A stretch of 37,062 nucleotides of DNA from NCBI GenBank assembly GCA_031260285.1, contig JAIRKD010000048.1, positions 1-37,062 of the forward strand. The letters are read 5' to 3'. Origin of the DNA: Gemmatimonadota bacterium. GTDB lineage: Bacteria; Gemmatimonadota; Gemmatimonadetes; Longimicrobiales; Longimicrobiaceae. Every line of letters begins with the position of its first letter. Position 1 is the stretch's first letter. The notes below the pieces were generated by a model. The model saw nothing but the letters and a program-made list of their open reading frames with translations. It was not told where the DNA came from and did no database searches. The position numbers were made by a program, and so were the translations under genes. Positions 15,165-23,231 of the stretch are shown one piece after another.

Positions 15165-16331
15165 CTACCAGCGCGCCCGGTATCCGCGGGTATCGATATG
15201 AACAAACCCGCAGTGGGATCCCGGGTTGGGACGATAAATCCCGATCCCCCCCACCAGATCCGGATGTCTGCTCTCCACCCGTTCCGCCGCCTCCGCGACA
15301 ATGCGGGCGTCGTTGATATCGACCTTCCCGTCACCGTTCAGATCGTCCATGCAGCCATCGCCGTTGTTATCAATCGCGATATCAGCGGCGTCACCATACA
15401 TATGCCGGGACATCGCGGCGCGGCCCCTGGGGTCACCACCCGACTCATTGTACGACGGAGTGCGGAAACCACTGATCACAAAGACGTTTTCAACCGGATG
15501 CCCCATCAGCTCCAGCTCCTGGAGCGTGAGTTCGAGCTTGTCGAGAAGCAGCGGCTGAAGCGCCACATACTTCGGCCAGACCCCTTCCTGCCCCTTGGTC
15601 AGGAAGTCGCCCAGAACGAAGTGCTCGGACACCGGCGTGTTCCGGTTCTCCGGAGTCACTTCGATGAAGCCACCCGGCGGCGCGTATTTCCCCTGCCCCC
15701 GGGGCCATGAGCCGATCCGGAAGTTCCCGATCCGCCCGGCCCGAAGCGCCGTTGAGGGAATGAGGGTCACCACACTCAGATCGGGAATCAGCCGGGTCAC
15801 CCCGCGCGAATAGGCGATCATATTCCAGATCCCCGGCTGGCCGGGCCGATCCGGGAGCACATCCGAAGCCATTGTCACCGCGGGGTCAGCCCCTTCGGGG
15901 AGCCGCGGGATATACCCGATGGTTGTCTCCGCCGGAAGCGAGTCGGGAAGGAGCATTGAATCCCCACCCTCCTGGACAACAATCCGGATTGCTCCGCTCT
16001 CTCCCCGGACGTCTTCCCAGTTCACAAAACGCTCCAGAACAGCGCTCATCGTGAAGCTGGCGTTGGGTCGCGAGGTAGAAGACAGTGGCGATTCGGTTGC
16101 ACCGATCCGGCGCACCAGGGATGGGTCATTGTTGCGGGCGAGAGCAACCGCGGTCGAATAGATCCATCCGACGGTGAAGATTCCCATCAACACAAAGAGC
16201 GAAGCATCCAGAACCCGCCGTTCGCGCCGGTTCAGGCCGGTTCGTTCCCAGACACTTCCGGGCTCCCGGTCGTCAGGATACAGGTAGTCATCTTCGTGGT
16301 ATCTCATGCGGTTCTGGAGTTCAATGTCCAT
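15165..16331 (-). CDS. Membrane-anchored M15-type metallopeptidase with EF-hand/dockerin-like insert
   Basis: Probable zinc D,D-carboxypeptidase or endopeptidase acting on peptidoglycan. About 388 residues: cytoplasmic segment, one membrane anchor (SLFVLMGIFTVGWIYSTAVA, about residues 43-62), an extracytoplasmic region of about 200 residues, then the catalytic domain. Motifs: SGFRTPSYNE, SRHMYGDAADIAID (zinc-ligand His and Asp of the M15 pattern SxHxxGxAxD) and HCGFVHIDTRG near the end (third ligand). Between the second and third ligands lies DNNGDGCMDDLNGDGKVD, two loops matching calcium-binding EF-hand/dockerin repeats. The pair with dacB suggests cell-wall turnover. The start is uncertain: ATG at 16331 is chosen, with TTG at 16340 and ATG at 16307 as alternatives; none has a clear ribosome-binding site. 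Confidence 0.85.
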   Translation of the reverse strand: MDIELQNRMRYHEDDYLYPDDREPGSVWERTGLNRRERRVLDASLFVLMGIFTVGWIYSTAVALARNNDPSLVRRIGATESPLSSTSRPNASFTMSAVLERFVNWEDVRGESGAIRIVVQEGGDSMLLPDSLPAETTIGYIPRLPEGADPAVTMASDVLPDRPGQPGIWNMIAYSRGVTRLIPDLSVVTLIPSTALRAGRIGNFRIGSWPRGQGKYAPPGGFIEVTPENRNTPVSEHFVLGDFLTKGQEGVWPKYVALQPLLLDKLELTLQELELMGHPVENVFVISGFRTPSYNESGGDPRGRAAMSRHMYGDAADIAIDNNGDGCMDDLNGDGKVDINDARIVAEAAERVESRHPDLVGGIGIYRPNPGSHCGFVHIDTRGYRARW

Positions 16332-16639
16332 GCCGCGCAAGATGATGGTATTCTTATTGTTAGCGGGTGAAACGGGGAGGATTCAAAGGGCGGGGTTCAG
16401 ACGGAAGGAAGACGGCATGGTGGCCCATCCGGAATCATCCGGGGGCGGCAGATTCTCCGGTTTCAGGGGAATCAGGGAACGGTGTGGCCGCAGAAAGGAA
16501 ATATTTTCGGCCGGGTTTCGCAGGGATATCGTCCTTCCAGACTGCAACACCCTTACAGATCTGCGGGGAGAGGAAACACAGCCCGCGTCTCCAGCGCAAA
16601 AAATACAGGGGCAGGTTTTTGAAACCTGCCCCTGACCGG
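16332..16639. other. Intergenic region; only the terminator palindrome recognised
   Basis: About 300 nt between the M15 gene start and the helicase stop. Apart from the palindrome at 16606-16634, I see no gene or recognisable element; it must include the promoter of the M15 gene. Confidence 0.4.
16606..16634 (-). terminator. Family A palindrome acting as helicase terminator
   Basis: CAGGGGCAGGTTT (16606-16618) pairs with AAACCTGCCCCTG (16622-16634). On the minus strand it starts five bases after the helicase stop codon and is followed by TATTTTTTG (16597-16605), so this copy of the repeat forms a complete intrinsic terminator. Confidence 0.85.
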
Positions 16640-17884
16640 CTACCCGACCCGCAGCAGCTTTTCGAGTTCCTCGGGGGAGAGCTGGGCACCCGCGCGAGCG
16701 CCCATGCGGCGTCCGCCCTTGGGCGCTTTTTTCGGGGTGACGGGGTCGGAACCTTCCGGAGTCGCCAGCCCGAAGCCGTATCCTTCCAGCTCCACCTTGG
16801 GCAGCTCCCGACCGATGTGGTATTCAATCGCCCGCAGTTCCCCGATCTCGCCGGGTGACATGAAGGTGATTGCCTCACCCTTCTGGCCCGCGCGCGCCGT
16901 ACGGCCGACGCGGTGAACGTAACTGTCAGGATCCTGTGGAACATCGAAGTTCACCACGTGAGAGATCCCTTCCACATCCAGGCCTCTCTGTGCCACATCG
17001 GTCGCCACAAGAACACGCACTTCGCGGTCGCGGAACTGATCAAGTGCCTTCACCCGATCCTTCATCGCCCGATCTCCGTGCATCACCGCCACCTGCACCC
17101 CCGCCTGCTGCAGCTGCCCGATCAGCTTGTCCGCCCCGAATTTTGTGCGGGTGAAGACAATCACCGAATCCATCCCCGGTCGCTTGAGCAGTTCGATGAG
17201 GAGCGCCGCCTTCCGCCGGCCATCCACCGGGTAGACAAACTGCTCAACACCTTCCGCCGTGGTTGCCTGGGGAGCAACCTCCACCGTCACCGGATCGCGC
17301 AGGCTGTCGTACGCCAGCGACCGGACTTCGTTGGGAAGCGTCGCGGAGAAGAAAAGCGTCTGACGGTCCCTGGGGCAGCGTTTGAGGATCTGGCTGATCT
17401 GCGGGCGGAAGCCCATATCGAGCATCCGGTCCGCCTCGTCGAGGATCAGCACCTGGAGTTCGGAGAGATCGACGTTGCCCCGTTCGAGGTGGTCGATCAG
17501 GCGGCCGGGGGTGGCCACCAGCACATCGTAGCCCGCCCGCAGGTCGCGGACGTCCTTCTGTACCGAGGTGCCGCCGTAGAGGACGCCGACCCAGAGGTGC
17601 AGATACTTCACGTATTCACGGGTCGCCTCAGCGACCTGGATCGCCAGCTCCCGCGTGGGGCAGAGAACCAGTGCTCTCAGCCCTTCACCCTCGCGCAGCC
17701 GGTGCAGCGTGGGCAGCATGAATGCCGCCGTCTTCCCCGTTCCCGTCTGTGCCCTTCCCAGAACATCCCGACCAGCAAGCGCCTCGGGGATCGCTTTCTC
17801 CTGGATCGGCGTGGCCCCGGTGAACCCCAGATCGCTCACCGCCCGCACAATCTCCGGCGCGAGCGATAACTCTTGGAACTCCAT
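16640..17884 (-). CDS. DEAD-box ATP-dependent RNA helicase, RhlE-like
   Basis: Unwinds RNA duplexes in ribosome assembly, mRNA decay or cold adaptation. The 414-residue protein has the full motif set in order: Q motif (FQELSLAPEI ... GATPIQEKAI), Walker A AQTGTGKT (residues 45-52), PTREL, TPGRLID, DEAD (149-152), SAT, VFTRTK, ATDVAQRGLD and HRVGRTAR. The C-terminal extension after the helicase core is short and basic, ending LSPEELEKLLRVG, resembling RhlE-type proteins rather than DeaD, which has a long C-terminal RNA-binding domain. Start: ATG at 17884 with AGGAAG upstream; homology begins at this Met. It is probably monocistronic, ended by the palindromic terminator. Confidence 0.95.
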   Translation of the reverse strand: MEFQELSLAPEIVRAVSDLGFTGATPIQEKAIPEALAGRDVLGRAQTGTGKTAAFMLPTLHRLREGEGLRALVLCPTRELAIQVAEATREYVKYLHLWVGVLYGGTSVQKDVRDLRAGYDVLVATPGRLIDHLERGNVDLSELQVLILDEADRMLDMGFRPQISQILKRCPRDRQTLFFSATLPNEVRSLAYDSLRDPVTVEVAPQATTAEGVEQFVYPVDGRRKAALLIELLKRPGMDSVIVFTRTKFGADKLIGQLQQAGVQVAVMHGDRAMKDRVKALDQFRDREVRVLVATDVAQRGLDVEGISHVVNFDVPQDPDSYVHRVGRTARAGQKGEAITFMSPGEIGELRAIEYHIGRELPKVELEGYGFGLATPEGSDPVTPKKAPKGGRRMGARAGAQLSPEELEKLLRVG

Positions 17885-18258
17885 CTCTTCCTTTCGATTG
17901 CCTCGATCTGGCCCGGGCTCTGCCTTCCGGGTCCGCCTCGATCGCGTATGGCGGCCATTCGCCGCTCGTTCGCCGACATCCGCCGGCGAGTCCTGGGTAT
18001 ACACCAGTGTACAGGGTTTGTTACCGGAGGTTACGGGAGGGAGAGGGGAACGGAGCATGTCCCGAAAAATCGACAGATGCAGAGAATCTCCCCCGATCCG
18101 GAATGGGGCTTCCGGCCTGCTCCGGAAAAAGCTCAGACAGGAGAGCTTTTCCGCCTCTCACACCTGAGCTGTTACTCCTCCTGCACTCTCCATCGCTCCG
18201 CCATTCCATCTTCACTTCACCGCATCATCACCCTGCATAACCATAACGTCCCGATTGT
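17885..18258. other. Intergenic region between phzF-like gene and helicase; no gene seen
   Basis: About 370 nt, presumably with the helicase promoter. The only structure noticed is an inverted repeat CCGGAA-N6-TTCCGG near 18099-18116, without a T tract. Frames on the plus strand here are short and lack family resemblance. Confidence 0.4.
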
Positions 18259-19059
18259 TCATTCATGCCCGAGGATGGACCCTCTCAACACAGTCACCGC
18301 CTGGCCGGCGATCAGCACCCGGCTGCCGTTCATGGTAACACGAACGGTTCCTCCGCGCGCTGAAACCTGGTACCCGGTCAGGCACTGCGCGCCAAGCCGT
18401 TCCGACCAGAAGGGAGCCAGTGCGCAATGGGCCGAACTGGTAACCGGGTCCTCGGGAACACCCTGCCGGGGTGCGAAGAAACGCGAAACAAAATCCACTC
18501 CCGAGGTGATCGCGCGGCTGGTGACAACCACCCCCCGAACCGGGATGCGCGCAATGGCCGCGAGGTCCGGGCAGAGCGTCCGAACGGTTTTTTCGTCAGC
18601 CAGCTCCACCAGAAGATCGGTACCGTCACTGCCCACCCAGAGGATTTCGACGCCCAGTGCTTCCGCGAGGCCGCAGGGTGCGGGCTGCAAGCTGACGGGC
18701 CGGGCAGGAAAGTCGATCTCGATCCAGCCAGCGCGGAGGTGAGCGATCAGTTCACCTCCCCGGGTATGGAATCGCGCAGGCTGATCCGCCCGGAGGTGGC
18801 CCTCCTCCCAGAGAACATGCGCACTGGCGAGGGTGGCGTGTCCGCAGAGATCCACCTCCCGATCGGGCGCAAACCACCGGAGATCAAACCCGTCTTCATG
18901 AGGGATAAGACAGGCAGTCCGGGAGAGGTTGATCTCCCGCGCGACATCACAGAGCCACCACTCCGGGGGAAGTTCGTCGAGAATACACACCGCCGCCGGA
19001 TTCCCCGCAAAGGGCCGCCGGGTGAAGGTATCCACCTGAACGATCGGGACCGTTCTCAT
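18259..19059 (-). CDS. PhzF-family protein (isomerase fold) with altered active site
   Basis: A 266-residue member of the PhzF/YHI9 family, which has a diaminopimelate-epimerase fold. Diagnostic motifs are VDTFTRRPFAGNPAAV (residues 9-24), LCGHATLASAHVL and EDPVTSSAHCALAPFW. The general acid-base Glu of PhzF (Glu45, motif NLSET) is replaced: the segment here is EINLSRTACL, with Arg47 (codon CGG) at that position. The protein may therefore be catalytically different or inactive. Its ATG at 19059 shares one base with the plsC stop (TGATG); a GTG at 19062 is an alternative start. Physiological substrate unknown, as for most of the family. Confidence 0.88.
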   Translation of the reverse strand: MRTVPIVQVDTFTRRPFAGNPAAVCILDELPPEWWLCDVAREINLSRTACLIPHEDGFDLRWFAPDREVDLCGHATLASAHVLWEEGHLRADQPARFHTRGGELIAHLRAGWIEIDFPARPVSLQPAPCGLAEALGVEILWVGSDGTDLLVELADEKTVRTLCPDLAAIARIPVRGVVVTSRAITSGVDFVSRFFAPRQGVPEDPVTSSAHCALAPFWSERLGAQCLTGYQVSARGGTVRVTMNGSRVLIAGQAVTVLRGSILGHE

Positions 19060-19814
19060 CACGCCCGGTCAGCTGCCTGTTTCAGCTCAGCGGCGAGCTG
19101 GTTACGCGCCTCCTGAATCAGCGACCGGACCCGGTCGCGCAGTTCCGGAACATCGCTGAGGGTCATCCCTGCGGTTTCGATCGGCTCCAGCACCCGGACT
19201 TCCGCGCGGGATCTTCCAAAGGCGAGTGAACCTTTCCGCATCGCGCTCCGGGTTCCGGAGACCGCCATCGGAAGGATCGGGACGCCGCTCCCGATCGCGA
19301 GCCGGAACGCTCCATCCTTGAAGGGAAGCAGCTCTCCCGATCCCGACCGGGTCCCTTCAGGGAAGATCATTACCGAAACCTTCCGGTCCAGACGCTCCTT
19401 GCACGCCTCCAGTGCCTCCGCCCGACTGGACCGGTTCGACCGGGTCACACTGACGTCACCCGCCATCCGCATCATCCATCCCATAACCGGAATCCGGAAG
19501 ATCGTCTCCTTCGAGAGCCACTTCATCTCCCAGGGGAGGTGGCTGATCAGGAAAATATCCGCAAACGATTCGTGGTTGGAGACCGCAACGTACGGCCGGC
19601 GCGGATCAGCGGGACGGTACCCCGAGGTGCGGAAGTGCCAGAAAGGGTTCACTGCCACTGCGGCAACAGCGCACCGGCGGAACCATCGGCCCACGGTATA
19701 CCGACCCGGATCGCGCGGCGCCGTGACCAGATAGACAAGCGCAAGCCAGGGGAACCAGAGCAGCGCGAGAACAGAAGTAATCAGCCAGATAAATGGAGAT
19801 AGAATTTTTGTCAC
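19059..19814 (-). CDS. plsC: 1-acyl-sn-glycerol-3-phosphate acyltransferase
   Basis: Acylates lysophosphatidic acid to phosphatidic acid in membrane lipid synthesis. After an N-terminal membrane anchor (FIWLITSVLALLWFPWLALVYL) come the acyltransferase motifs: NHESFADIF (HX4D, catalytic His and Asp), WLSKETIFRIPVMGW and FPEGTRSGSG, in the right order and spacing. Start uncertain: the open frame reaches an ATG at 19943, but that region is made of a short direct repeat (19905-19990) and encodes no plausible protein, so the GTG at 19814, just before the hydrophobic segment, or a GTG at 19865, is preferred. Neither has a good ribosome-binding site. It overlaps the PhzF-like gene by one base. Confidence 0.9.
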   Translation of the reverse strand: MTKILSPFIWLITSVLALLWFPWLALVYLVTAPRDPGRYTVGRWFRRCAVAAVAVNPFWHFRTSGYRPADPRRPYVAVSNHESFADIFLISHLPWEMKWLSKETIFRIPVMGWMMRMAGDVSVTRSNRSSRAEALEACKERLDRKVSVMIFPEGTRSGSGELLPFKDGAFRLAIGSGVPILPMAVSGTRSAMRKGSLAFGRSRAEVRVLEPIETAGMTLSDVPELRDRVRSLIQEARNQLAAELKQAADRA

Positions 19815-19904
19815 CGGGAGGGATTTGTCGAGTTTGTCACCCCCGGGCTGACATCGCGGGTTCACCGCCGGGGGTCTTGTTGTGACTATGGGGATGCTAC
19901 AGCG

Positions 19905-19990
19905 GGTCGCGCAAGCACGGGCGTTCCGCGACATCACACCCATCCGCTTTGCCAGATCCCGCCGGATCGCGCAAGCATGGACGTTCCGCT
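19905..19990. repeat. Pair of direct repeats upstream of plsC
   Basis: TCGCGCAAGCA(C/T)GG(G/A)CGTTCCGC occurs at about 19905-19930 and 19964-19990, 60 nt apart, with few mismatches. The unit is not a palindrome. No function recognised. Confidence 0.7.
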
Positions 19991-20007
19991 GTCAGGTCGG
20001 GCGGAGG

Positions 20008-20325
20008 TCAGACCCGCTCGATCAGCACATCAAAAATTCCACCGCACACTGCCGGGCTCCAGGAGAGGTAGTCTTCTGTAAGATCCACCCGGGCGACCTG
20101 GGCGATACCCGTTTCGAATACTTCACGGGCCGTCTCGATCACCTGCGCCTCTCCGCACCCGCCGCCAACGGTGCCGACAAGGCCGGTCTCCAGATCAATC
20201 AGCATCCGGCTTCCGACACCCCGAGGGGTTGAGCCTTTTGCGTTGACAATGGTTGCAAGCACCGCCTTCCGTCCCTGGCGGGCGGATTCCAGAGCCGCTT
20301 CAAATACCAGCCGGGTTTCGCTCAT
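20008..20325 (-). CDS. XdhC/CoxI N-terminal domain protein (stand-alone)
   Basis: A 105-residue protein equal to the N-terminal domain of XdhC, the factor that brings sulfurated molybdenum cofactor to xanthine dehydrogenase-type enzymes. Family motifs are AKGSTPRGVGSRMLI and GTVGGGCGEAQVIETA. The Rossmann domain of full-length XdhC is absent; it is supplied by the neighbouring gene upstream on the same strand (20440-21261). GGAGATGAATTGAT before the ATG gives a ribosome-binding site. A similar split into a CoxI-like domain and an XdhC protein is known in CO-dehydrogenase and related clusters. No molybdenum hydroxylase subunits lie in the window. Confidence 0.87.
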   Translation of the reverse strand: MSETRLVFEAALESARQGRKAVLATIVNAKGSTPRGVGSRMLIDLETGLVGTVGGGCGEAQVIETAREVFETGIAQVARVDLTEDYLSWSPAVCGGIFDVLIERV

Positions 20326-20439
20326 ATCAATTCATCTCCACACAATCTCCACTCCTGATTGCGTGGTGTCTGTCCTCTTTATTCCGTAAACGGTTATGCG
20401 GTGGATCCGGCAATGCCGGAGAACCGTTCTGCCGGGTGC

Positions 20440-21261
20440 CTACGCTTCACCGGAAGGATGGTTGTGCCGGAGAAAGCGTTCCACAACGCGGGCCCGGTCG
20501 CGCATGGATACCCCGGTCCCGCCGCGGCGCACACGGACGAGCTCCGCGGCGATCGAGATCGCGATCTCCTCCGGGGTCTCGGCTTCGATATCCAGACCGA
20601 TCGGCGAGTATACAGCCGCCAGTCGCTCCGTGGAGATCCCCTCGCGACGGAGCTGCTCCAGTGTTGCCCGCACCCGGCGCTGGCTTCCAACCATCCCCAC
20701 ATACGCCAGATCAACACCGCGCAGCATGATATCGCGGAGCGCATCGTAGTCGTATTTATGGCCGCGGGTGACCAGCACCAGATGCGTCCCCGCGCCAAGC
20801 GCCACACCACGGAAGGGATCACTGAAGTCCGCCTTCACCAGCTGGACGGCCTCGGGGAAGCGCTCCAGCGTCGCGAAGTCGGGACGGTCGTCCAGCACTG
20901 TGACCGCGTAACCGAGCATTGCTCCGATGCGGCAGAGAGGCCGGGCGATATGGCCCGCGCCGACAATCACCAGTTCATCCGGCGCGAAGTGCGGCTCCAG
21001 ATATACCGTGACCGGGCCGGCCGGCGTATCAATACGCTCCTGCCGGGGCCGCCTCGTCCGCAGTACCTCGCGGCTCAGCTCCCGGACGCGCGCATCCGCC
21101 TCCGTGTCACCCAGGGAACCGCTGGCTGAGGTCGCCCGCACCACCATACGTGTACCCACAGGTACCACCGAAGTGGGGCTGTCCATGACCAGCACCTCCA
21201 CAACCGGCGGTCCACCCGCCAGCGCGGCGAGGATCTCCTGAGCAGCTTCAGCGGTGTTCAT
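20440..21261 (-). CDS. XdhC-type molybdenum cofactor insertion protein (Rossmann domain)
   Basis: A 273-residue XdhC relative. The C-terminal Rossmann domain is well conserved: ELVIVGAGHIARPLCRIGA, VTVLDDRPDFA, HLVLVTRGHKYDYDAL, GMVGSQRR and SPIGLDIEAETPEEIAISI. The N-terminal part (residues 30-75, VGTRMVVRATSASGSLGD) looks like a worn remnant of the XdhC/CoxI domain without the GSTPR motif, and the intact form is encoded separately downstream (20008-20325). The two proteins probably work together. The ATG overlaps the mocA stop codon by four bases, so the order of translation is mocA, xdhC, coxI-like: cofactor modification followed by delivery. Confidence 0.9.
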   Translation of the reverse strand: MNTAEAAQEILAALAGGPPVVEVLVMDSPTSVVPVGTRMVVRATSASGSLGDTEADARVRELSREVLRTRRPRQERIDTPAGPVTVYLEPHFAPDELVIVGAGHIARPLCRIGAMLGYAVTVLDDRPDFATLERFPEAVQLVKADFSDPFRGVALGAGTHLVLVTRGHKYDYDALRDIMLRGVDLAYVGMVGSQRRVRATLEQLRREGISTERLAAVYSPIGLDIEAETPEEIAISIAAELVRVRRGGTGVSMRDRARVVERFLRHNHPSGEA

Positions 21262-21854
21262 GGCTGGCCGGTGATCAGCTTCCGGTAGTCCTCAGGCGTA
21301 TCCACATCAAGCAGGACGCCAGATGTGTCTGTGGTCACTTCCACAATCCGGTCTGTATGGCGCCGGAGGAGGGTGCGCATCCCTTCCGGCAGTTCGTTCT
21401 CCATCACTTCTCCGATCAGTTCTCCGCGGATGACCAGCGGATGACCTCGCCGGCCGTTGTATACGGGCAGCGCGATCGCCCCCCCGTCCCGGACCGCGGT
21501 GATGAGCTGCTCAACCACATCACCCGGTGTATCCGGGGCATCCACCGGTGTCACCACAACGGCTTCGGGCACCCCCGTGATTCCCGAAAGACCGTGTCTC
21601 AGAGAGTCGATCTGCTCAGAGCCGGGAATGGGGTTGATCGCGATCCCGGCTCCGAGGGAAGCCGCCAGATGCGCAATCGCGGAGGCGTCCGGATCCTCCC
21701 GGGGGCCCACCACAACGATCACCGGCTCACACCCGCCCGCGCGCAGTGCGGCAACCGCACGGGAAAGGAACGTCTCTCCCCGCAGTTCGAGGAGCGCTTT
21801 GGGAGTCCCCATGCGACTCGAAAGGCCGGCGGAGAGGATGATACCCGCAATCAC
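21258..21854 (-). CDS. mocA: Molybdenum cofactor cytidylyltransferase-like nucleotidyltransferase
   Basis: Transfers CMP (or GMP) to molybdopterin-Mo to form the dinucleotide cofactor. The 198-residue protein has the MobA-like Rossmann fold with the nucleotide-binding signature ILSAGLSSRMGTPKALLEL (residues 6-24), TPVDAPDTP (metal-binding Asp) and GRRGHPLVI, LLDVDTPEDY near the end. Pairing with two XdhC-type proteins points to the cytidylyl (MocA) type that serves xanthine dehydrogenase-like enzymes rather than MobA. Start is GTG at 21854 without a clear Shine-Dalgarno sequence. The target enzyme is not encoded nearby. Confidence 0.87.
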   Translation of the reverse strand: MIAGIILSAGLSSRMGTPKALLELRGETFLSRAVAALRAGGCEPVIVVVGPREDPDASAIAHLAASLGAGIAINPIPGSEQIDSLRHGLSGITGVPEAVVVTPVDAPDTPGDVVEQLITAVRDGGAIALPVYNGRRGHPLVIRGELIGEVMENELPEGMRTLLRRHTDRIVEVTTDTSGVLLDVDTPEDYRKLITGQP

Positions 21855-22050
21855 GGAATCTGGCGGAACGAGGTGTAAACGGGATTCAATGGATCAGCTC
21901 GTATGTCGGCTCTGTACCAGCCGGTATAACGGCCTGAGTATGGCACTCCCTGCGACCGGGCGGAAGGGTGTCGCTTTTTTACACCAGGCCTGGTCCCCGG
22001 TCCGTCGGAAATGGTTCCGGACCCCCGCCGGACGGAGAAGGGTAACGCCT

Positions 22051-22605
22051 TTACTCTCCCGCCCCACCCCGTTCGAGGAGACGGGGCGCAATCAGGCGGA
22101 ACCAGGGGGTGAAAAGCCCGGGCTGCTCCTGCAGTTCAAGCCGGAGCTCCCCGGGGGTGATCCATCGCCAGTCCATGACCTCACGTGGGTCCGGGTCGGG
22201 GTTCCGGCTGGTGGTTCCCGTATAGATATGATCAAGTTCATGCTCGATCAGGCCTTCCCCCACGTCCGCGTGGTAGAGTACAACAAAGGCATGGTTGAGG
22301 GGGGTCTCGAGTCCCATTTCCTCACCAAGCCGGCGCTGGGCGGCGCGGTGAGGATTCTCCCCCGGCCTGGGGTGTGTACATGCCGTGTTCGACCAGAGGC
22401 CGCCTGAGTGATACTTTGCGGCCGCCCGGCGTTGTATCAGCATCCGCCCCGCGCGATCGTAGAGAAAGATGGATACCGCCCGGTGCAGGGCGCCCTCGCG
22501 GTGCGCCTGAAGCAGGGGAGCCGTGCCCAGTTCGTTATCCAGTGCGTCCACCAGGACAACGGAGTCTTCCCTCTCCGGCGGTTGATGATCACATAGGTCA
22601 GTCAT
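22051..22605 (-). CDS. idi: Isopentenyl-diphosphate delta-isomerase, type I
   Basis: Interconverts isopentenyl and dimethylallyl diphosphate, supplying isoprenoid synthesis (the window also holds a cis-prenyltransferase). The 184-residue Nudix-fold protein shows the type I motifs: HRAVSIFLYD, KYHSGGLWSNTACTHPRPGE (catalytic Cys in NTACTHP), RRLGEEMG (Nudix-like) and EHELDHIYTG with the metal- and substrate-binding Glu and His. Start: ATG at 22605 with GGAAAG upstream; a longer frame to 22662 has no sequence resemblance. It is alone, with about 195 nt to genes on either side. Type I enzymes are patchily distributed in bacteria; the MEP pathway can run without one. Confidence 0.93.
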   Translation of the reverse strand: MTDLCDHQPPEREDSVVLVDALDNELGTAPLLQAHREGALHRAVSIFLYDRAGRMLIQRRAAAKYHSGGLWSNTACTHPRPGENPHRAAQRRLGEEMGLETPLNHAFVVLYHADVGEGLIEHELDHIYTGTTSRNPDPDPREVMDWRWITPGELRLELQEQPGLFTPWFRLIAPRLLERGGAGE

Positions 22606-22799
22606 CGGGAAGCTTTCCGCCGGGTTGTAACGGGAAGTGGCATGGACAGAAGGGATGAACAACGCGCACGGAAGACGGACGGAACCATGGGATCAAAGAC
22701 CTTCCCTCTGTTTCAGCCGGATGCCGTCTGCGGGAGGATACATCAAAGAGGCTCCCGATCAAGGGCTCTTCAAAGGAACCATCCGCTGGAGACGGGCCG

Positions 22800-23024
22800 T
22801 CAGTTGACGGCCTTCACCACCACTCCGGGTGTACGGACGGCCTGGGTATCCGCAGTCACCCGTACGCCGTCAACTTCGGAGTCGCCGGTGGTACGGCCCG
22901 CCACTTCGGTTGCGGATTCACCGGGATCATCCGGACCGGAGTTGTCCGGACGACCGGAGCACGCCACAAGAAGCGACGAGCAGAGTGACGAACAGAGAAG
23001 CGTAATGACAATATACCCGCGCAT
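22800..23024 (-). CDS. Small lipoprotein, unknown function
   Basis: A 74-residue protein with a convincing lipoprotein signal: MRGYIVITLLCSSLCSSLLVAC, lipobox LVAC with lipidated Cys22. The mature part of about 50 residues is hydrophilic, rich in Gly, Asp, Thr and Val, and looks unstructured. GGAAG lies upstream of the ATG. The frame extends upstream to 23705, but that part is antisense to the barrel protein gene. It is divergent from the BamA-like gene at 23232, with 207 nt between. A weak hairpin (22746-22770) with a short T tract on the minus strand could end the transcript. Confidence 0.65.
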   Translation of the reverse strand: MRGYIVITLLCSSLCSSLLVACSGRPDNSGPDDPGESATEVAGRTTGDSEVDGVRVTADTQAVRTPGVVVKAVN

Positions 23025-23231
23025 GGGCTTCCGGGCCTCAGGAGAAGGTACCATAATCCGAATGATCACCAGGAACCGGATCGGCAACTCGCGTACCGGC
23101 AGCAGCCCGGCGGCCAGCCCGGTCACAGCAGCCGCGGAAGCTCCGCATGCGTCCATGTCCATCGGTTCTGAACCGGGCGCCATCGGGCGTTCCGGCTGGC
23201 GGACACCCGACGCCCGACAGGAGAGCAACGC

